This document shows positions 7,081 to 17,313 of a stretch of 64,000 bases of DNA, one piece after another. The translations under genes and the position numbers were made by a program. The DNA is from UKL13-3 sp943369665. Lineage in GTDB: Bacteria; Bacteroidota; Bacteroidia; UKL13-3. The DNA is taken from assembly GCA_943369665.1 (NCBI GenBank), contig CALRNX020000005.1, forward strand, positions 142,881 through 206,880. The letters are read 5' to 3'. Numbering within the stretch: position 1 is the stretch's first letter; the number at the start of each line of letters is the position of its first letter. Below the pieces are notes generated by a model. The model searched no databases. It saw only the letters and a program-made list of their open reading frames with translations, and had not been told where the DNA came from.

Positions 7081-7888
7081 ATCTTTTTGACGTTAAGGGA
7101 TTCCTCACCCCGCTCATTTTAACCAGATCGGCTTTAAGTGAACCCACCCAGATATCTGATTGAGCCCGCAATGGAATATGGTTATCATCATCGGTAACCC
7201 ACATGGTAATGGCCTCAGAATCTTTAAACACACGGCCTTCCACCACTTGCGGGCGAATCTTTAAGGTAGCGAAGGTTCCGGCTTCGGTTTCAATCACTTC
7301 ACGTCCCAAAAACTTAAAGCGGAATTCGTAGTTTTTGTTATCCAAAAAGAAGTTGATCGGAAACACATCTCCCACTTTCGCTTTGCCCATATCGGTAGTA
7401 CGGGCATAATAAATGGCCGAAATAATATCCTGTGTGTTTTCGGGAATATCAATTGTTCCTTTTTTGCTGTTTGCTTTCCTGCGCTTATGGTCAAAAATAA
7501 TAAAGTCGGAATCTTTGTAGTTTCCTTCTTTTACCTTTTTAGCGGCTTGCCATGGCACTAGGGCATCAACATCCATATACGACTCAAACTCATCTTTCAC
7601 CCCAAACATCAAGTCTACCATCCCGGTAGATCTTCCCTGCACTTTTAAATGATAGGTTGTTTTATCGCCAATCATGGTGGGTTTATCGCCAACAACAAAC
7701 TCGCAGCTTCCACCGTTCAATAAACCATAATGAACACGGTAGGTAAGTTTTTCTCCATAGGTAAATGCTGTATTGGCATGGCTTTTTACTTCGTACAATA
7801 CTTCATCCGGGGTTTTAGTCTGGTTTTGTGCAGTGAATGATATGGCAACAATACCGGCTAACAAAACATACTTTTTCATCTTCTTCAT
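7079..7888 (-). CDS. DUF3108 domain-containing exported protein
   Basis: A 269-residue protein with an N-terminal signal peptide (about residues 1-20, MKKMKKYVLLAGIVAISFTA). The rest matches DUF3108: an early FTYGEKLTYRVHYGLLNGG segment, a central run of beta-strands, and EAITMWVTDDDNHIPLRAQ near the end. The fold is LolA/periplasmic-like with unknown function. It lies 88 bases downstream of the ALDH7 gene on the same strand; a functional link is not evident. Confidence 0.85.
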   Translation of the reverse strand: MKKMKKYVLLAGIVAISFTAQNQTKTPDEVLYEVKSHANTAFTYGEKLTYRVHYGLLNGGSCEFVVGDKPTMIGDKTTYHLKVQGRSTGMVDLMFGVKDEFESYMDVDALVPWQAAKKVKEGNYKDSDFIIFDHKRRKANSKKGTIDIPENTQDIISAIYYARTTDMGKAKVGDVFPINFFLDNKNYEFRFKFLGREVIETEAGTFATLKIRPQVVEGRVFKDSEAITMWVTDDDNHIPLRAQSDIWVGSLKADLVKMSGVRNPLTSKR

Positions 7889-7976
7889 TATTGGTTCTGC
7901 CTTAAAATCAAATCTCGTTCCAAAGATAATATTCTCTCTTAATGGTTTGATTTATAGGCGCTCTAATTTATTCGAC

Positions 7977-9503
7977 TTAGATATTAAACTCAATTCCTTG
8001 CGCCAAAGGCAGTTCTTTACCGTAGTTAATGGTATTGGTTTGCCTGCGCATATATGCTTTCCAACTATCGGAACCCGACTCACGGCCTCCTCCGGTTTCT
8101 TTTTCACCACCAAAAGCACCACCAATTTCGGCACCTGATGTTCCAATATTCACATTGGCAATTCCGCAATCACTACCCCATGCCGACAGGAATTGTTCTG
8201 CTTCCTGAAGGTTGTCGGTAAAAATGGAAGAACTCAACCCTTGTTTTACGCCATTTTGCATCGCAATGGCTTCGTCAATGGTATTGTATTTCAGTAAGTA
8301 TAAGATAGGAGCAAAGGTTTCTTCCTGTACAATATGGAATTCATTTTTAGCCTCGGCAATGGTTGGTTTTACATAACATCCCGATTCATACCCGGCTCCG
8401 GTTAACACTTCGGCTCCGCATAAAATTGTTCCCCCCTCGGCTTTCAATTTTTCAATTGCGCCTTCATAACTTTTTACGGCATCCTTATCAATAAGCGGCC
8501 CAACAAGGTTGTTTTCCAATGGGTTTCCAATGGTTAATTGCCCGTATGCTTTGACTAATTTTTCTTTTACTGTTTCGTAAATGCTTTCGTGGATGATCAA
8601 CCTGCGTGTGGTTGTGCAACGTTGTCCGGCCGTTCCTACTGCACCAAACACAACACCTCGCAATGCCAAGTCTAAATTGGCGTGCGGTGTTAAAATAATG
8701 GCATTGTTTCCGCCAAGCTCCAATAAGCTTTTGCCCAAACGTTGTCCAACGGTGGCGCCTACAATTTTACCCATACGGGTCGACCCGGTAGCCGAGATCA
8801 ATGGAACGCGAACATCCTGCGTCATCCACTCTCCCACTTTATAATCGCCATTTACCAGGCAGAATAAACCTTCCGGTAAATTATTTTCTTTCACGATACG
8901 TGCCATTAAGTTTTGGCAGGCAACAGCGGATAACGGTGTTTTCTCAGACGGTTTCCACACACATACATCGCCACAAACTGCAGCTAACATTGAGTTCCAG
9001 CTCCACACAGCAACAGGGAAGTTGAAGGCAGAAATAATGCCCACAATTCCAATCGGATGCCATTGCTCATACATACGGTGATTCGGTCTTTCCGAGTGCA
9101 TGGTAAAACCATGTAGCTGGCGAGACAACCCTACTGCAAAATCACAGATATCGATCATCTCCTGCACTTCACCCAATCCTTCCTGGTAACTTTTTCCCAT
9201 TTCGTAGCTCACCAGTTTACCCAGAGGCTCTTTGTATTCACGCAACAGGTTTCCATACTGGCGAACAATTTCACCACGTTTTGGAGCCGGCATTTTGCGC
9301 CATGTTAAATAGGCTGCTTGCGAAGCGGTAATTACCTGCTCATATTCGGCAGCGGTTGTATATTTTACTTTCCCGATCAATTTACCGTCTGCTGGTGAAT
9401 ATATTTCTTTTACCACTGCATCTGATGAAGAAAAATGATTTGTTCCGGTTGATGTTCCGTGGTTGATGTCTTTAATGCCAAGTGTTTCTAAAAAATTCTG
9501 CAT
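7977..9503 (-). CDS. ALDH7-family aldehyde dehydrogenase (aminoadipate-semialdehyde type)
   Basis: A 508-residue NAD(P)-dependent dehydrogenase of the antiquitin/ALDH7 type, which oxidises alpha-aminoadipate semialdehyde (in equilibrium with piperideine-6-carboxylate) in lysine catabolism. Asn161 (NFPVAVW), Glu262 (LELGGNNA) and nucleophile Cys296 (GQRCTTTRR) form the active site; SATGSTRMG is the cofactor loop. ALDH7 features include the GNNAI context and the long N-terminus. No other lysine-degradation gene is adjacent, so a general aldehyde-detoxifying role is also possible. Confidence 0.9.
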   Translation of the reverse strand: MQNFLETLGIKDINHGTSTGTNHFSSSDAVVKEIYSPADGKLIGKVKYTTAAEYEQVITASQAAYLTWRKMPAPKRGEIVRQYGNLLREYKEPLGKLVSYEMGKSYQEGLGEVQEMIDICDFAVGLSRQLHGFTMHSERPNHRMYEQWHPIGIVGIISAFNFPVAVWSWNSMLAAVCGDVCVWKPSEKTPLSAVACQNLMARIVKENNLPEGLFCLVNGDYKVGEWMTQDVRVPLISATGSTRMGKIVGATVGQRLGKSLLELGGNNAIILTPHANLDLALRGVVFGAVGTAGQRCTTTRRLIIHESIYETVKEKLVKAYGQLTIGNPLENNLVGPLIDKDAVKSYEGAIEKLKAEGGTILCGAEVLTGAGYESGCYVKPTIAEAKNEFHIVQEETFAPILYLLKYNTIDEAIAMQNGVKQGLSSSIFTDNLQEAEQFLSAWGSDCGIANVNIGTSGAEIGGAFGGEKETGGGRESGSDSWKAYMRRQTNTINYGKELPLAQGIEFNI

Positions 9504-9560
9504 GCTCTTTTTAATTATATAGGTGTTTTGTGGGGCAAATGTACTGCGTTTCCCTTGTCC

Positions 9561-12500
9561 TTAAAATGAAATTTTGCGCACCGCTTTTATCGGATTGAGT
9601 TTGTTCAGATTTAAAGAGAAGGTTATACGTTCGGTATAACGCTGAGCGCCTGTTGTGCTCCCGGGTGTATTGCCTTTGTAATAATCGGTAATAGCCGATG
9701 ATGCCAATAATGGTAAGTTCACCCTAAACACATCATTGAACAATACCAGGCTGATCCCTGAGGTATACAAAAATGTTGGCGTGTATTTGGAAACCTGTGC
9801 TCCTGTATTGCCATCATAATAGCTTTCGTTGGCATTCACAAATGCAAGGTCAACATATAATACAAGCGGGATAATACCGGGAATGGTTGTTTCTAGGTTT
9901 ACTCCTGTTGCCCACTTATCAGTTGTAACCATTGGGTACAATTCTTTAAACTGCAATCCTCCATACATTAACTGTTGCGCAAACAAGCTGTTGGATGTTA
10001 CCGAGTTTTCGCCACGACCAAATTGCGATTGATCAAACGTGTAGTCATACAAACCTGTATTGTTTCCGGCCCTGAAGTCTTCGCGCCCCGTTGCGCTCTT
10101 GTAATTGTTCAAAAACACGCCACCAAAAAACCGGGCCGTAAATCCTTTTTTAGGTTTCGCATAATTGATAAGCTGGGTGGCATCTACCGTTAACTTATGG
10201 AATACACTTGCGGTATTCCCTATTTGGTAGTTGATCGTATAGTTATATGAATTGATAACACGTTTTTGCGTTGATGTAAAACCCAGGTCGGTGTAACTAA
10301 AATTATCTCCCGTAAACAGATCGTTGCCTCTGCTTCTCTCATTCGCAAGTACGATCCGCCCATAGATATTATTGGCCGGAGACGTGCGCATGGCCTTCGG
10401 TGTCAACTCCAGGTTGATTCCTCCCTGGAATTTCGTGTATGTTGTCGGCACAAAATATTCACTTGCAAATTGTACCGCTTTCGCTTCAATGGTTACACGT
10501 TTGGCGAACCCATAAGTTAAAAAATGATGCTGAAGCTCTGCCGACCCCGCCAAATCTTTGGTGCCAAAGGCATACATCGGAGCCAAAATATATTCTGTTC
10601 CTTTTTTAACAGGCATCAAGCTATTGTAAAAAGCCATCCCCAACATGGACTTGTTGTACAAATTGGCTCCTATGATCGGAGTATAAAACACTTGGTTCTC
10701 ATACGGGTTTTCTGCATCCCCAAACAGCCTGAATGAGATCGGGTCACATTTTTTAAACATGCCCTTCGTACGGATCGTATTATTGCTTCTGTCAATATCC
10801 GTGGTGTTCTCAAAGGCGTCAACTCTGATGGCATCATAATCTCCTTGCGGAAACAGGACCGGACTTTCCGATACGCTATCGATCCACATCGTTTTTACTG
10901 CCATATTGTTTTTAATTCCCGTGATGCTTACAGGTGCATTTATATCCGATTTGTTTTTAATTGTTAACGCATAGCCTTCGTTGTTCTTTTTCGCCTTTTT
11001 TATTTTCCAATCCTGTTTCTCTGTTGTTGCCATCAACCCTTCAAAAAACCAGTCCATTTCTTTGCCAGTATATTGTTTTGCGTGGTTGATAAAGTCATCG
11101 GGCAACGGATGCTTAAATTTCCATTTTTCATAATATGCCTGCATCATGGCGTCAAAGGTGCTGTCGCCCAAATAACGTTGCAAATAATGGAAGGCTGTTG
11201 ATGCTTTTCCGTAGATGATGGCTCCGTAATTATAATCGGTATACACTACCGAAGGTAAAAAGCAAGCCTGGTCTTCATTTTTGCGAGCCCCCAATAAATA
11301 GCGGGTTTCAAGTCCCTTGTACCCATCTCCTCCAAAGCTCATTAATGTTTGCAGGGTTAACGGTTTAAACGCTTTAAGATCTTCATTTTCTGCACTACGT
11401 GTTTCATAATAATTATTTATGCTTTCATCCATCCAGGGATATTCGCGCTCATTGCTGCCCAAAATCCCGTAAAACCAATTATGCCCCACTTCGTGCACAA
11501 TCACTTGTCGGCCCGACTCCGTGATATTGGTGATCATCGGGTATTCCATTCCTGCTCCCGAAACCAGTGGTGTTACGGCCACCGAAACGTCACTGTAAGG
11601 GTATTCACCCAACATGGCCGAATAAAACAAAATGGATGTATCTACATAATGAATGCTCGATTTTTTAGGCGCAACTTCATACATCCAGGTGGTTACTTTT
11701 CTCCCTGATTTTGGAAGTATAACTTCACTGCGCTCAACGCTAAAACGTTTATCGGCAAACCAGGCAAAATCATGGATACTATCCTGGATAAAGGTTAGGG
11801 TTTTGGTTTCGGATGACGAAACAGGAAAATCTTTTGCAAGCACATCTCCCGTAAATTTCGATTTGCTTTTTTCATACAGCCATTGTTTTTCGTCCTGGTT
11901 TTGCAAACGACCTGTTGCCGCCACTACATAATTTTTAGGAACGGTGATATGCACTTTAAACGACCCGAACTCGCTGTAAAACTCCCCTTGGTCCAGATAC
12001 GGCATGGGGTTCCATCCGTTTACATCAAATACAGCCGGTTTCGGATACCATTGTGTGATACAATACAATTGCCCTTCGTGGCCCATGCGCGAAATAACAG
12101 AAGGCAGCTTTACTTTAAATGTTGTTGCAAGCCTTACTTTTTCTCCCGGCAACAATGGTTTTTTAAGGGTTAGCTTGGCGATGTCTATGTTTTCGGTTAA
12201 TTCCCATTTTATGGCTACCCAATCCGCTAAAAAATTAAGCGAGTCAATATATCCCCTGTTTTCTTCTGCCAGGTAATAAAAATCGGTTTTCCCGTTTTCC
12301 AACTTTTGTTTTCCAAAAGCTGTTTCATTGTTTTTGTAGGCATTGGGCCATAAATGCATGTAAATTTCGGTAAGTGTACTATCCGAATTATTGGTGTACA
12401 AAATGGTTTCGTTGCCACGCAATACATGGTTTACATCATCAAGCGAAACATGGATAACATATTCCACATGTTGTTGCCACTTTGATTGTTGGGTGGTTCG

Positions 12501-12563
12501 TTGTTGTGCACTTGCAGTAAACGCAAATACAGAAAACAGGAGGGTATAAATATATTTTGTCAT
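9561..12563 (-). CDS. M1-family metallopeptidase with C-terminal outer-membrane-type region
   Basis: A 1000-residue exported protein (signal peptide, residues 1-19). The gluzincin zinc site is complete: HEVGHN (His357, Glu358, His361), then after exactly 18 residues Glu380; the exopeptidase substrate loop is GAGMEY (336-341). Residues 1 to about 560 cover the M1 N-terminal and catalytic domains. From about residue 610 the sequence becomes alternating aromatic/polar beta-strands ending in Phe (NKLNPIKAVRKISF), as in outer-membrane barrels. It likely trims peptides at the cell surface or in the periplasm. It lies 31 bases after the usher-like gene on the same strand. Confidence 0.88.
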   Translation of the reverse strand: MTKYIYTLLFSVFAFTASAQQRTTQQSKWQQHVEYVIHVSLDDVNHVLRGNETILYTNNSDSTLTEIYMHLWPNAYKNNETAFGKQKLENGKTDFYYLAEENRGYIDSLNFLADWVAIKWELTENIDIAKLTLKKPLLPGEKVRLATTFKVKLPSVISRMGHEGQLYCITQWYPKPAVFDVNGWNPMPYLDQGEFYSEFGSFKVHITVPKNYVVAATGRLQNQDEKQWLYEKSKSKFTGDVLAKDFPVSSSETKTLTFIQDSIHDFAWFADKRFSVERSEVILPKSGRKVTTWMYEVAPKKSSIHYVDTSILFYSAMLGEYPYSDVSVAVTPLVSGAGMEYPMITNITESGRQVIVHEVGHNWFYGILGSNEREYPWMDESINNYYETRSAENEDLKAFKPLTLQTLMSFGGDGYKGLETRYLLGARKNEDQACFLPSVVYTDYNYGAIIYGKASTAFHYLQRYLGDSTFDAMMQAYYEKWKFKHPLPDDFINHAKQYTGKEMDWFFEGLMATTEKQDWKIKKAKKNNEGYALTIKNKSDINAPVSITGIKNNMAVKTMWIDSVSESPVLFPQGDYDAIRVDAFENTTDIDRSNNTIRTKGMFKKCDPISFRLFGDAENPYENQVFYTPIIGANLYNKSMLGMAFYNSLMPVKKGTEYILAPMYAFGTKDLAGSAELQHHFLTYGFAKRVTIEAKAVQFASEYFVPTTYTKFQGGINLELTPKAMRTSPANNIYGRIVLANERSRGNDLFTGDNFSYTDLGFTSTQKRVINSYNYTINYQIGNTASVFHKLTVDATQLINYAKPKKGFTARFFGGVFLNNYKSATGREDFRAGNNTGLYDYTFDQSQFGRGENSVTSNSLFAQQLMYGGLQFKELYPMVTTDKWATGVNLETTIPGIIPLVLYVDLAFVNANESYYDGNTGAQVSKYTPTFLYTSGISLVLFNDVFRVNLPLLASSAITDYYKGNTPGSTTGAQRYTERITFSLNLNKLNPIKAVRKISF

Positions 12564-12594
12564 TGGGGCACAAGGTAATAAAGGTTTTTATTTT

Positions 12595-15585
12595 TTACCT
12601 TCTACGGGGAGGATTGTTTCTGCGCGGAGCCGGGTTTCTTGGTGCTGCGGGGCGTGCATTGGCCGGAGGAGCGGGTGCTGTCTGGGGTGTGGTTTCGGGT
12701 TGTGTAAATACTTTTTTCACAACCTTCCTTCTCTTTTCAATAATCAAAAAGGAGATCACCATGCCATCCGTTTCTTTTCCAACTTCCACTTCATAATTGT
12801 TTCGTGCATACTTAAATTGTGTTCCCAAAATACCCTCATCGGCAGTAATAATGTATTCCCCATAAGGTAAGAACATTTCAAACTTGCCGCTAAAGTCTGT
12901 AAGGGTATGGTATGTTTTTTTTCCACTGGCCGAAATACGAATCCTTCCCAGGTCAAAAGGATCTCCGGATTCAGCATTGATCGACTCCCTGTCGATATTG
13001 ATTTTTCCTTTTATTTTAATCCCACGTACAAATGGAATCGGAAGAGTGGTGCCTTTTGTGATCATCACCGTGTCTTCAATATTTGCAAACCATCCACTTG
13101 TCTCATCCAAAGGAATAGCCGCAATGGGGTACAATCTTCCTTCAATATTGCGCAGGGTAGCCTCTCCTTCTGTATTGGTGATCAATTCTTCTTCTCCTAG
13201 TTTTACGATCACATTGTCCACCAGTTTTTCATTTTTATCCCTGGCTCCGTTCCCGTTCACATCAAAGAAGGCAACAAACTGTACATCATAAAACTTGGTC
13301 TGTTTAAACGGAATGGGAACCGAAAACTCCCTGCGGATACCGACTGTAATAAAGGTGTTTTGGTTTGTTATCCGCTCATCTTCATTTGCCGTTGATTGTT
13401 GTGTTGCGTAGGCATTACTCAAGGCAATGCTCGAAATAATATTATAATTAAACCCTACCCTGAAACGCCATCCGTCTGAGGTGAAATAATAAATATCGGG
13501 AAACAACGTAAGGCTATGTTGTTTAAACACGTTGTTGTAAAAATAATTGATCCCTGTTTGCACCATTATTTTTTTGTTGGCAAATAAATATTGGTGTTGA
13601 AGAGATGCCATAAATATTTGTTGGTTCTCATTGCCGATCATCGATGTTGAAGGAGGAACATAGCCGTACATACCTACCAAATATCTTGTATTCAGTGTCA
13701 CGGTTTTATAAAACGCCAAAGTTGTCCATTGCAAAAATGATGTTTGCCGTGCGCCACGAATTTCCATTGGGTTATTCACTCCCCCTTCAATTGTCGTTGA
13801 GAAGCGCGCATTCGTTTTAGGGTTAAACTGGTTATAGTTTAACCCCAATCCCTGCATATTGTATGTGTATGTTGTTTGGTGAAAAATATTATAAAATACC
13901 AATGGTTGGATGCTGCGCGTTTTAAACGATCGGTTTAACATGAACTGGTTGGTGAACGAAGACATTTGTAGCGGGCCTGTTTGGTAAACCGTTGTCTTAT
14001 TGTAGTTATTAACCAGCGTTGTTCCCCATCTTTCGTTAAACATATAGCGAGCTCTGTGGTTGTAAAAAAAACGTTCTACGTTTGCGCTTCCATAATCCTT
14101 TGTATTATATCCTGCACCATGATTAACGCTAAGTTTACTCTTAAAAAAATTGCCATTGTAATTCCCCATCGCAAAATAGCCAAAGGTGTTTTTGCGGCCT
14201 TGCGCAATATTGTTGATCTCATTCCAGGTATTCGATAAACTAAAATTAACAGAATGTGTCCGGAGAAAATTGAGCGAAATTCTGCCATTGGCTGCTGTGG
14301 TTTTGATCCCTGTGAGTATATTGTCGGATTGTCCTACTTCAAAACGGGCCCTATTCTGCCTGAAATATTTAACATCGTACGCCAGTCCATAGGATTTTAA
14401 TGCTTCCCTATTGTATCGGTCATCCCTGGTTACATAATAGCTTGTTAGCGTGTGGCGTTTTCCTAATCGATAACCAACTTTTGCCCCTTGTCCGAAGCCT
14501 TGAATTCCCATCAACCCACCATTAATATACCCAACCTGAACGCTTCCTTTTGCTCCAAAATACCCGATATAATAATTATTGTTCTTCAGGAAATCGCTGT
14601 ACTGATTATTTGTTGCGCTACCCTGAAAATTATAAATGAGCTGTTGATCTTTGCTCAGTTGTGTCGTTCCTCTTATATTCAGGGTTGCAAAAGAAACCTC
14701 ATCAAAAAGGTTAGCAATATTGTAATCTACAATCACCGGCAAATGTGAGTAGGATTGGTTATCCGCTTTTCGGTCACTTGATAATTTCTTAAAAACAAAC
14801 CGCTGGCCGGCCTGAAAAGCCCCGGGTTGGCCATAGTTTGGCTCCTCTGTATTTACCAATAAATTAAAGGTTCTTTCTTCGTCTTGGCCCGAAGGTTTAT
14901 AGTTTTCGGTATCGACCCTTTTTGTGTTTCGCTCCCCCTGAGTATGAACATATAGAAACCGAAACGTTGTGTCCTCATAAGGAGCCAACGAAAGATTGAT
15001 GGGTTGTGAAACAGGTTTTGAATTGTTGGTATCCCTTATTTCGGATGCAAGACTCAAATTATTGAGGGAAAGAACCATTTGTTGTGTTTCTGTGCCTGTG
15101 TTTACAACATTCACATCAAACCTAGCCTCGGTTTCCCCGTTTTTAAAATATATTTTGGTGCCACTTTCCGAACTCATGCTCCAGCTTGTTCGTTTTTGGG
15201 TATACGCCCAAAACATTTCATTTGCCAACGACTGGTCATTTAAATCCGCTAAGAAAACGGAGATCAAATAGCGGTTGTTTCCTGACAAATTTCCTCCGGG
15301 AATAAATCTTAGTGGTAAAAACAACGAATCGCCTGCGGCAATTGTATATGACTCTTTAAGTCGTGACAATTGTTTCCACCCAAAGGGAAAATCACTTGTC
15401 ATTCTAAACGTAATTGATTCGCTGCTTATATTCTCTATTCGAACAACGTTCGATAATAACTCTCCTGTAACAATCTGACTTTCTTTTGCCAAAAAATCGG
15501 CTTTCAATTTAGGGGTAGTTTGAGCATAAAGGCCGAATGCACTCATCATGAACAAAGCATATATGATGTATCTGCAGATTCTCAT
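12595..15585 (-). CDS. Usher-like outer-membrane beta-barrel protein
   Basis: A 996-residue exported protein. Order: signal peptide (1-21); two Ig-like beta-sandwich segments (about 25-250); a long region of aromatic-rich amphipathic strands typical of an outer-membrane barrel (about 265-765); a calcium-loop SdrD-B-like domain with FFDVNGNGARDKNE (about 770-785); another carboxypeptidase-regulatory-like beta-sandwich; and a Pro/Arg-rich tail (last 40 residues, ending RRNNPPRRR). NTD-barrel-CTD order and size (800-1000 residues) recall FimD-type ushers, but I see no clear FimD signature. Its start overlaps the minor-subunit stop by 4 bases (ATGA), and it ends the operon. Function is inferred from architecture and context. 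Confidence 0.6.
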   Translation of the reverse strand: MRICRYIIYALFMMSAFGLYAQTTPKLKADFLAKESQIVTGELLSNVVRIENISSESITFRMTSDFPFGWKQLSRLKESYTIAAGDSLFLPLRFIPGGNLSGNNRYLISVFLADLNDQSLANEMFWAYTQKRTSWSMSSESGTKIYFKNGETEARFDVNVVNTGTETQQMVLSLNNLSLASEIRDTNNSKPVSQPINLSLAPYEDTTFRFLYVHTQGERNTKRVDTENYKPSGQDEERTFNLLVNTEEPNYGQPGAFQAGQRFVFKKLSSDRKADNQSYSHLPVIVDYNIANLFDEVSFATLNIRGTTQLSKDQQLIYNFQGSATNNQYSDFLKNNNYYIGYFGAKGSVQVGYINGGLMGIQGFGQGAKVGYRLGKRHTLTSYYVTRDDRYNREALKSYGLAYDVKYFRQNRARFEVGQSDNILTGIKTTAANGRISLNFLRTHSVNFSLSNTWNEINNIAQGRKNTFGYFAMGNYNGNFFKSKLSVNHGAGYNTKDYGSANVERFFYNHRARYMFNERWGTTLVNNYNKTTVYQTGPLQMSSFTNQFMLNRSFKTRSIQPLVFYNIFHQTTYTYNMQGLGLNYNQFNPKTNARFSTTIEGGVNNPMEIRGARQTSFLQWTTLAFYKTVTLNTRYLVGMYGYVPPSTSMIGNENQQIFMASLQHQYLFANKKIMVQTGINYFYNNVFKQHSLTLFPDIYYFTSDGWRFRVGFNYNIISSIALSNAYATQQSTANEDERITNQNTFITVGIRREFSVPIPFKQTKFYDVQFVAFFDVNGNGARDKNEKLVDNVIVKLGEEELITNTEGEATLRNIEGRLYPIAAIPLDETSGWFANIEDTVMITKGTTLPIPFVRGIKIKGKINIDRESINAESGDPFDLGRIRISASGKKTYHTLTDFSGKFEMFLPYGEYIITADEGILGTQFKYARNNYEVEVGKETDGMVISFLIIEKRRKVVKKVFTQPETTPQTAPAPPANARPAAPRNPAPRRNNPPRRR

Positions 15586-16190
15586 ATCGCTTCGGTTAAA
15601 ACAAATTTTACACGCAATTGATACACCCCGCTTCGCAAACCAACTCCCGGCTGCAAGCGATAATCAATATCAAAAGTGTATTCATCATAATTGGTAGTAG
15701 CATTCCCTGGACCATTTACATTGGTGGTGCAAGAACCAGCAGGAATCGTTATCCCGGTATTGGTAATCACCATGATGGCTTGCCCAACGGTAACCGGAAC
15801 ATTAAAAAACTGAGATCCTGTTTGTGATGTATTGCAGCGATTGTTGATGCGCATTTGCAACATGTCAACCTGCGGAGGAGTTCCCGATGAGGATTGTGAA
15901 TAAACGGATTCCCATTCTGTATTGGGTGTTCCGCCATTTCCATTTTCGATATACACCACCAGGTTCCAGCGGCAATCGGGATTTAACATTACACTGTTGC
16001 TCACATTAATTTTTAGACGCGTTACGCCATTTTGTGTAATACCACCTAGGTATTTGCCAAACGTGTCGTAAGTAAAATCAAGGTTTGTGGAGCCTACAGT
16101 TGTTAAAGTTACCTGGTCGCAATATTGCCCATTGGATTTAATAACAATGAGTAGCAATATTGCCACAAAAATGTACTTTGTAAGTTTCAA
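15582..16190 (-). CDS. Secreted minor subunit-like protein
   Basis: A 202-residue exported protein (signal peptide about 1-21). It is paralogous to the 261-residue protein upstream: both share a segment of the form (I/L)DFT(F/Y)D...Y.GGITxxGxTxLK near the N-terminus and a C-terminal DYR..PG...GVYxxxVxxxL strand pair, the last strand sitting at the C-terminus. It has several cysteines that its paralogue lacks. No ATG is available in frame; TTG at 16190 gives a good signal peptide. It lies downstream of a terminator hairpin, so lower expression than the major subunit is expected. Confidence 0.65.
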   Translation of the reverse strand: MKLTKYIFVAILLLIVIKSNGQYCDQVTLTTVGSTNLDFTYDTFGKYLGGITQNGVTRLKINVSNSVMLNPDCRWNLVVYIENGNGGTPNTEWESVYSQSSSGTPPQVDMLQMRINNRCNTSQTGSQFFNVPVTVGQAIMVITNTGITIPAGSCTTNVNGPGNATTNYDEYTFDIDYRLQPGVGLRSGVYQLRVKFVLTEAI

Positions 16191-16232
16191 CTTTGGCTTT
16201 GTTTGTGAGTATAAAGTTGTTAGGGGCTACGT

Positions 16233-16273
16233 AAAAAAAACAGAGAGAAACCCTTTTGGAGCTTCCCTCTGTT
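16233..16273 (-). terminator. Intra-operon terminator/attenuator
   Basis: On the minus strand AACAGAGGGAA pairs with TTCTCTCTGTT (11 pairs, one G-U) and is followed by eight T. It sits 13 bases after the major-subunit stop codon and before the minor subunit and usher-like genes. Partial termination here would make the first subunit more abundant than the downstream proteins, the arrangement found in pilus operons. Confidence 0.8.
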
Positions 16274-16285
16274 ATGAGATAGGGG

Positions 16286-17071
16286 TTATTGGTCTTCTAA
16301 AATCATGTACTGAACATACATGGTATATACTCCAGGTTGAGCATATGATCCTGCTCCATTGGCTGAAACCAGGTCTTCTGCAGTTGTTCCATCAGCAGCA
16401 AATGCCATTGGAAAAACAGCCGGTAATCCCGGTACAATGCGATAGTCGATTGAGTAATAATAATCACTGGTTAATGCGTTTGCTGTTAGATAACTTCCTC
16501 CTGCAACACCATCAGCACCGGTTGACGTGGTTCCTGAGTGGCCGGCAATGTATTTATGTGCAGCCGTTGGTGGTGTTCCTACATTAGCAGGGTCAACATA
16601 AATACTGTTCGACCCGGCAGGTGAAGCAATCGGAGGAAATACCGCACTGTAATCGACAAATGCACCTGTTGCTGCACTCGCATTTGCATTCGCATTTGTT
16701 TGGCGTAATTCCAATGCACTTAATGGTAAACGATTGGTTGCTCCGCCCGAACCACCTGTTCCATACTTAATCTGTTGATCCCAGAAACCGGCTCCAACGT
16801 TTCCGTTTGAGCGGGCAATTGCATAAAGATCCCAGTTTACAGTAGAGCTCACTTTAAGAATCGTTGCACCATACTTGGTAATACCACCATAGTACTCATT
16901 GATATCGTCAAACGTAAAATCAATTTGATTTGGCGTTGACATGTTCAATTGAAGAATGGGTTGTAAATCCATTGTGATGGTTACATCCTTTTCGTCTTTA
17001 AGCTGCGCAAAGGCAGATGAAGACGCAAGCATAACGAGGCCTGTTAGGCCTAACAGTTTGTTTGTTTTCAT
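16286..17071 (-). CDS. Secreted major subunit-like protein
   Basis: A 261-residue exported protein with a classical signal peptide (MKTNKLLGLTGLVMLASSSAFAQ, about 1-23); the ATG at 17071 is preferred over a TTG 27 bases upstream. The mature protein is low in Cys, rich in Ala, Gly and Thr, and predicted all-beta. It shares the DFTFDDINEYYGGITKYGAT segment and C-terminal DYR..PG..GVYTMYVQYMIL strands with the 202-residue paralogue. It is followed by a strong hairpin terminator, and a 242-base gap separates it from the chaperone-like gene, leaving room for its own promoter. Best guess: structural surface-fibre subunit. Confidence 0.65.
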   Translation of the reverse strand: MKTNKLLGLTGLVMLASSSAFAQLKDEKDVTITMDLQPILQLNMSTPNQIDFTFDDINEYYGGITKYGATILKVSSTVNWDLYAIARSNGNVGAGFWDQQIKYGTGGSGGATNRLPLSALELRQTNANANASAATGAFVDYSAVFPPIASPAGSNSIYVDPANVGTPPTAAHKYIAGHSGTTSTGADGVAGGSYLTANALTSDYYYSIDYRIVPGLPAVFPMAFAADGTTAEDLVSANGAGSYAQPGVYTMYVQYMILEDQ

Positions 17072-17313
17072 TTTGGTTTTGTGTTTGATTTGACGCAACC
17101 AAAATACGGAAGAATTTGAATTAAAAAAGGTGTGGGTGGCGGTATTTTCGTATATATGGCTGTTTTAAAGTACGAATGTTGATAACAATTTGATTTTTAA
17201 GCGCTGATTATCAATCGATTAAACCCAACAATGCCCACTAAATAAAGTTTGCATTAATTTTTTATGTGAATTGTCGTTTTTTATGTACAGGCTGCGTTTA
17301 GATGGTCGATGGG

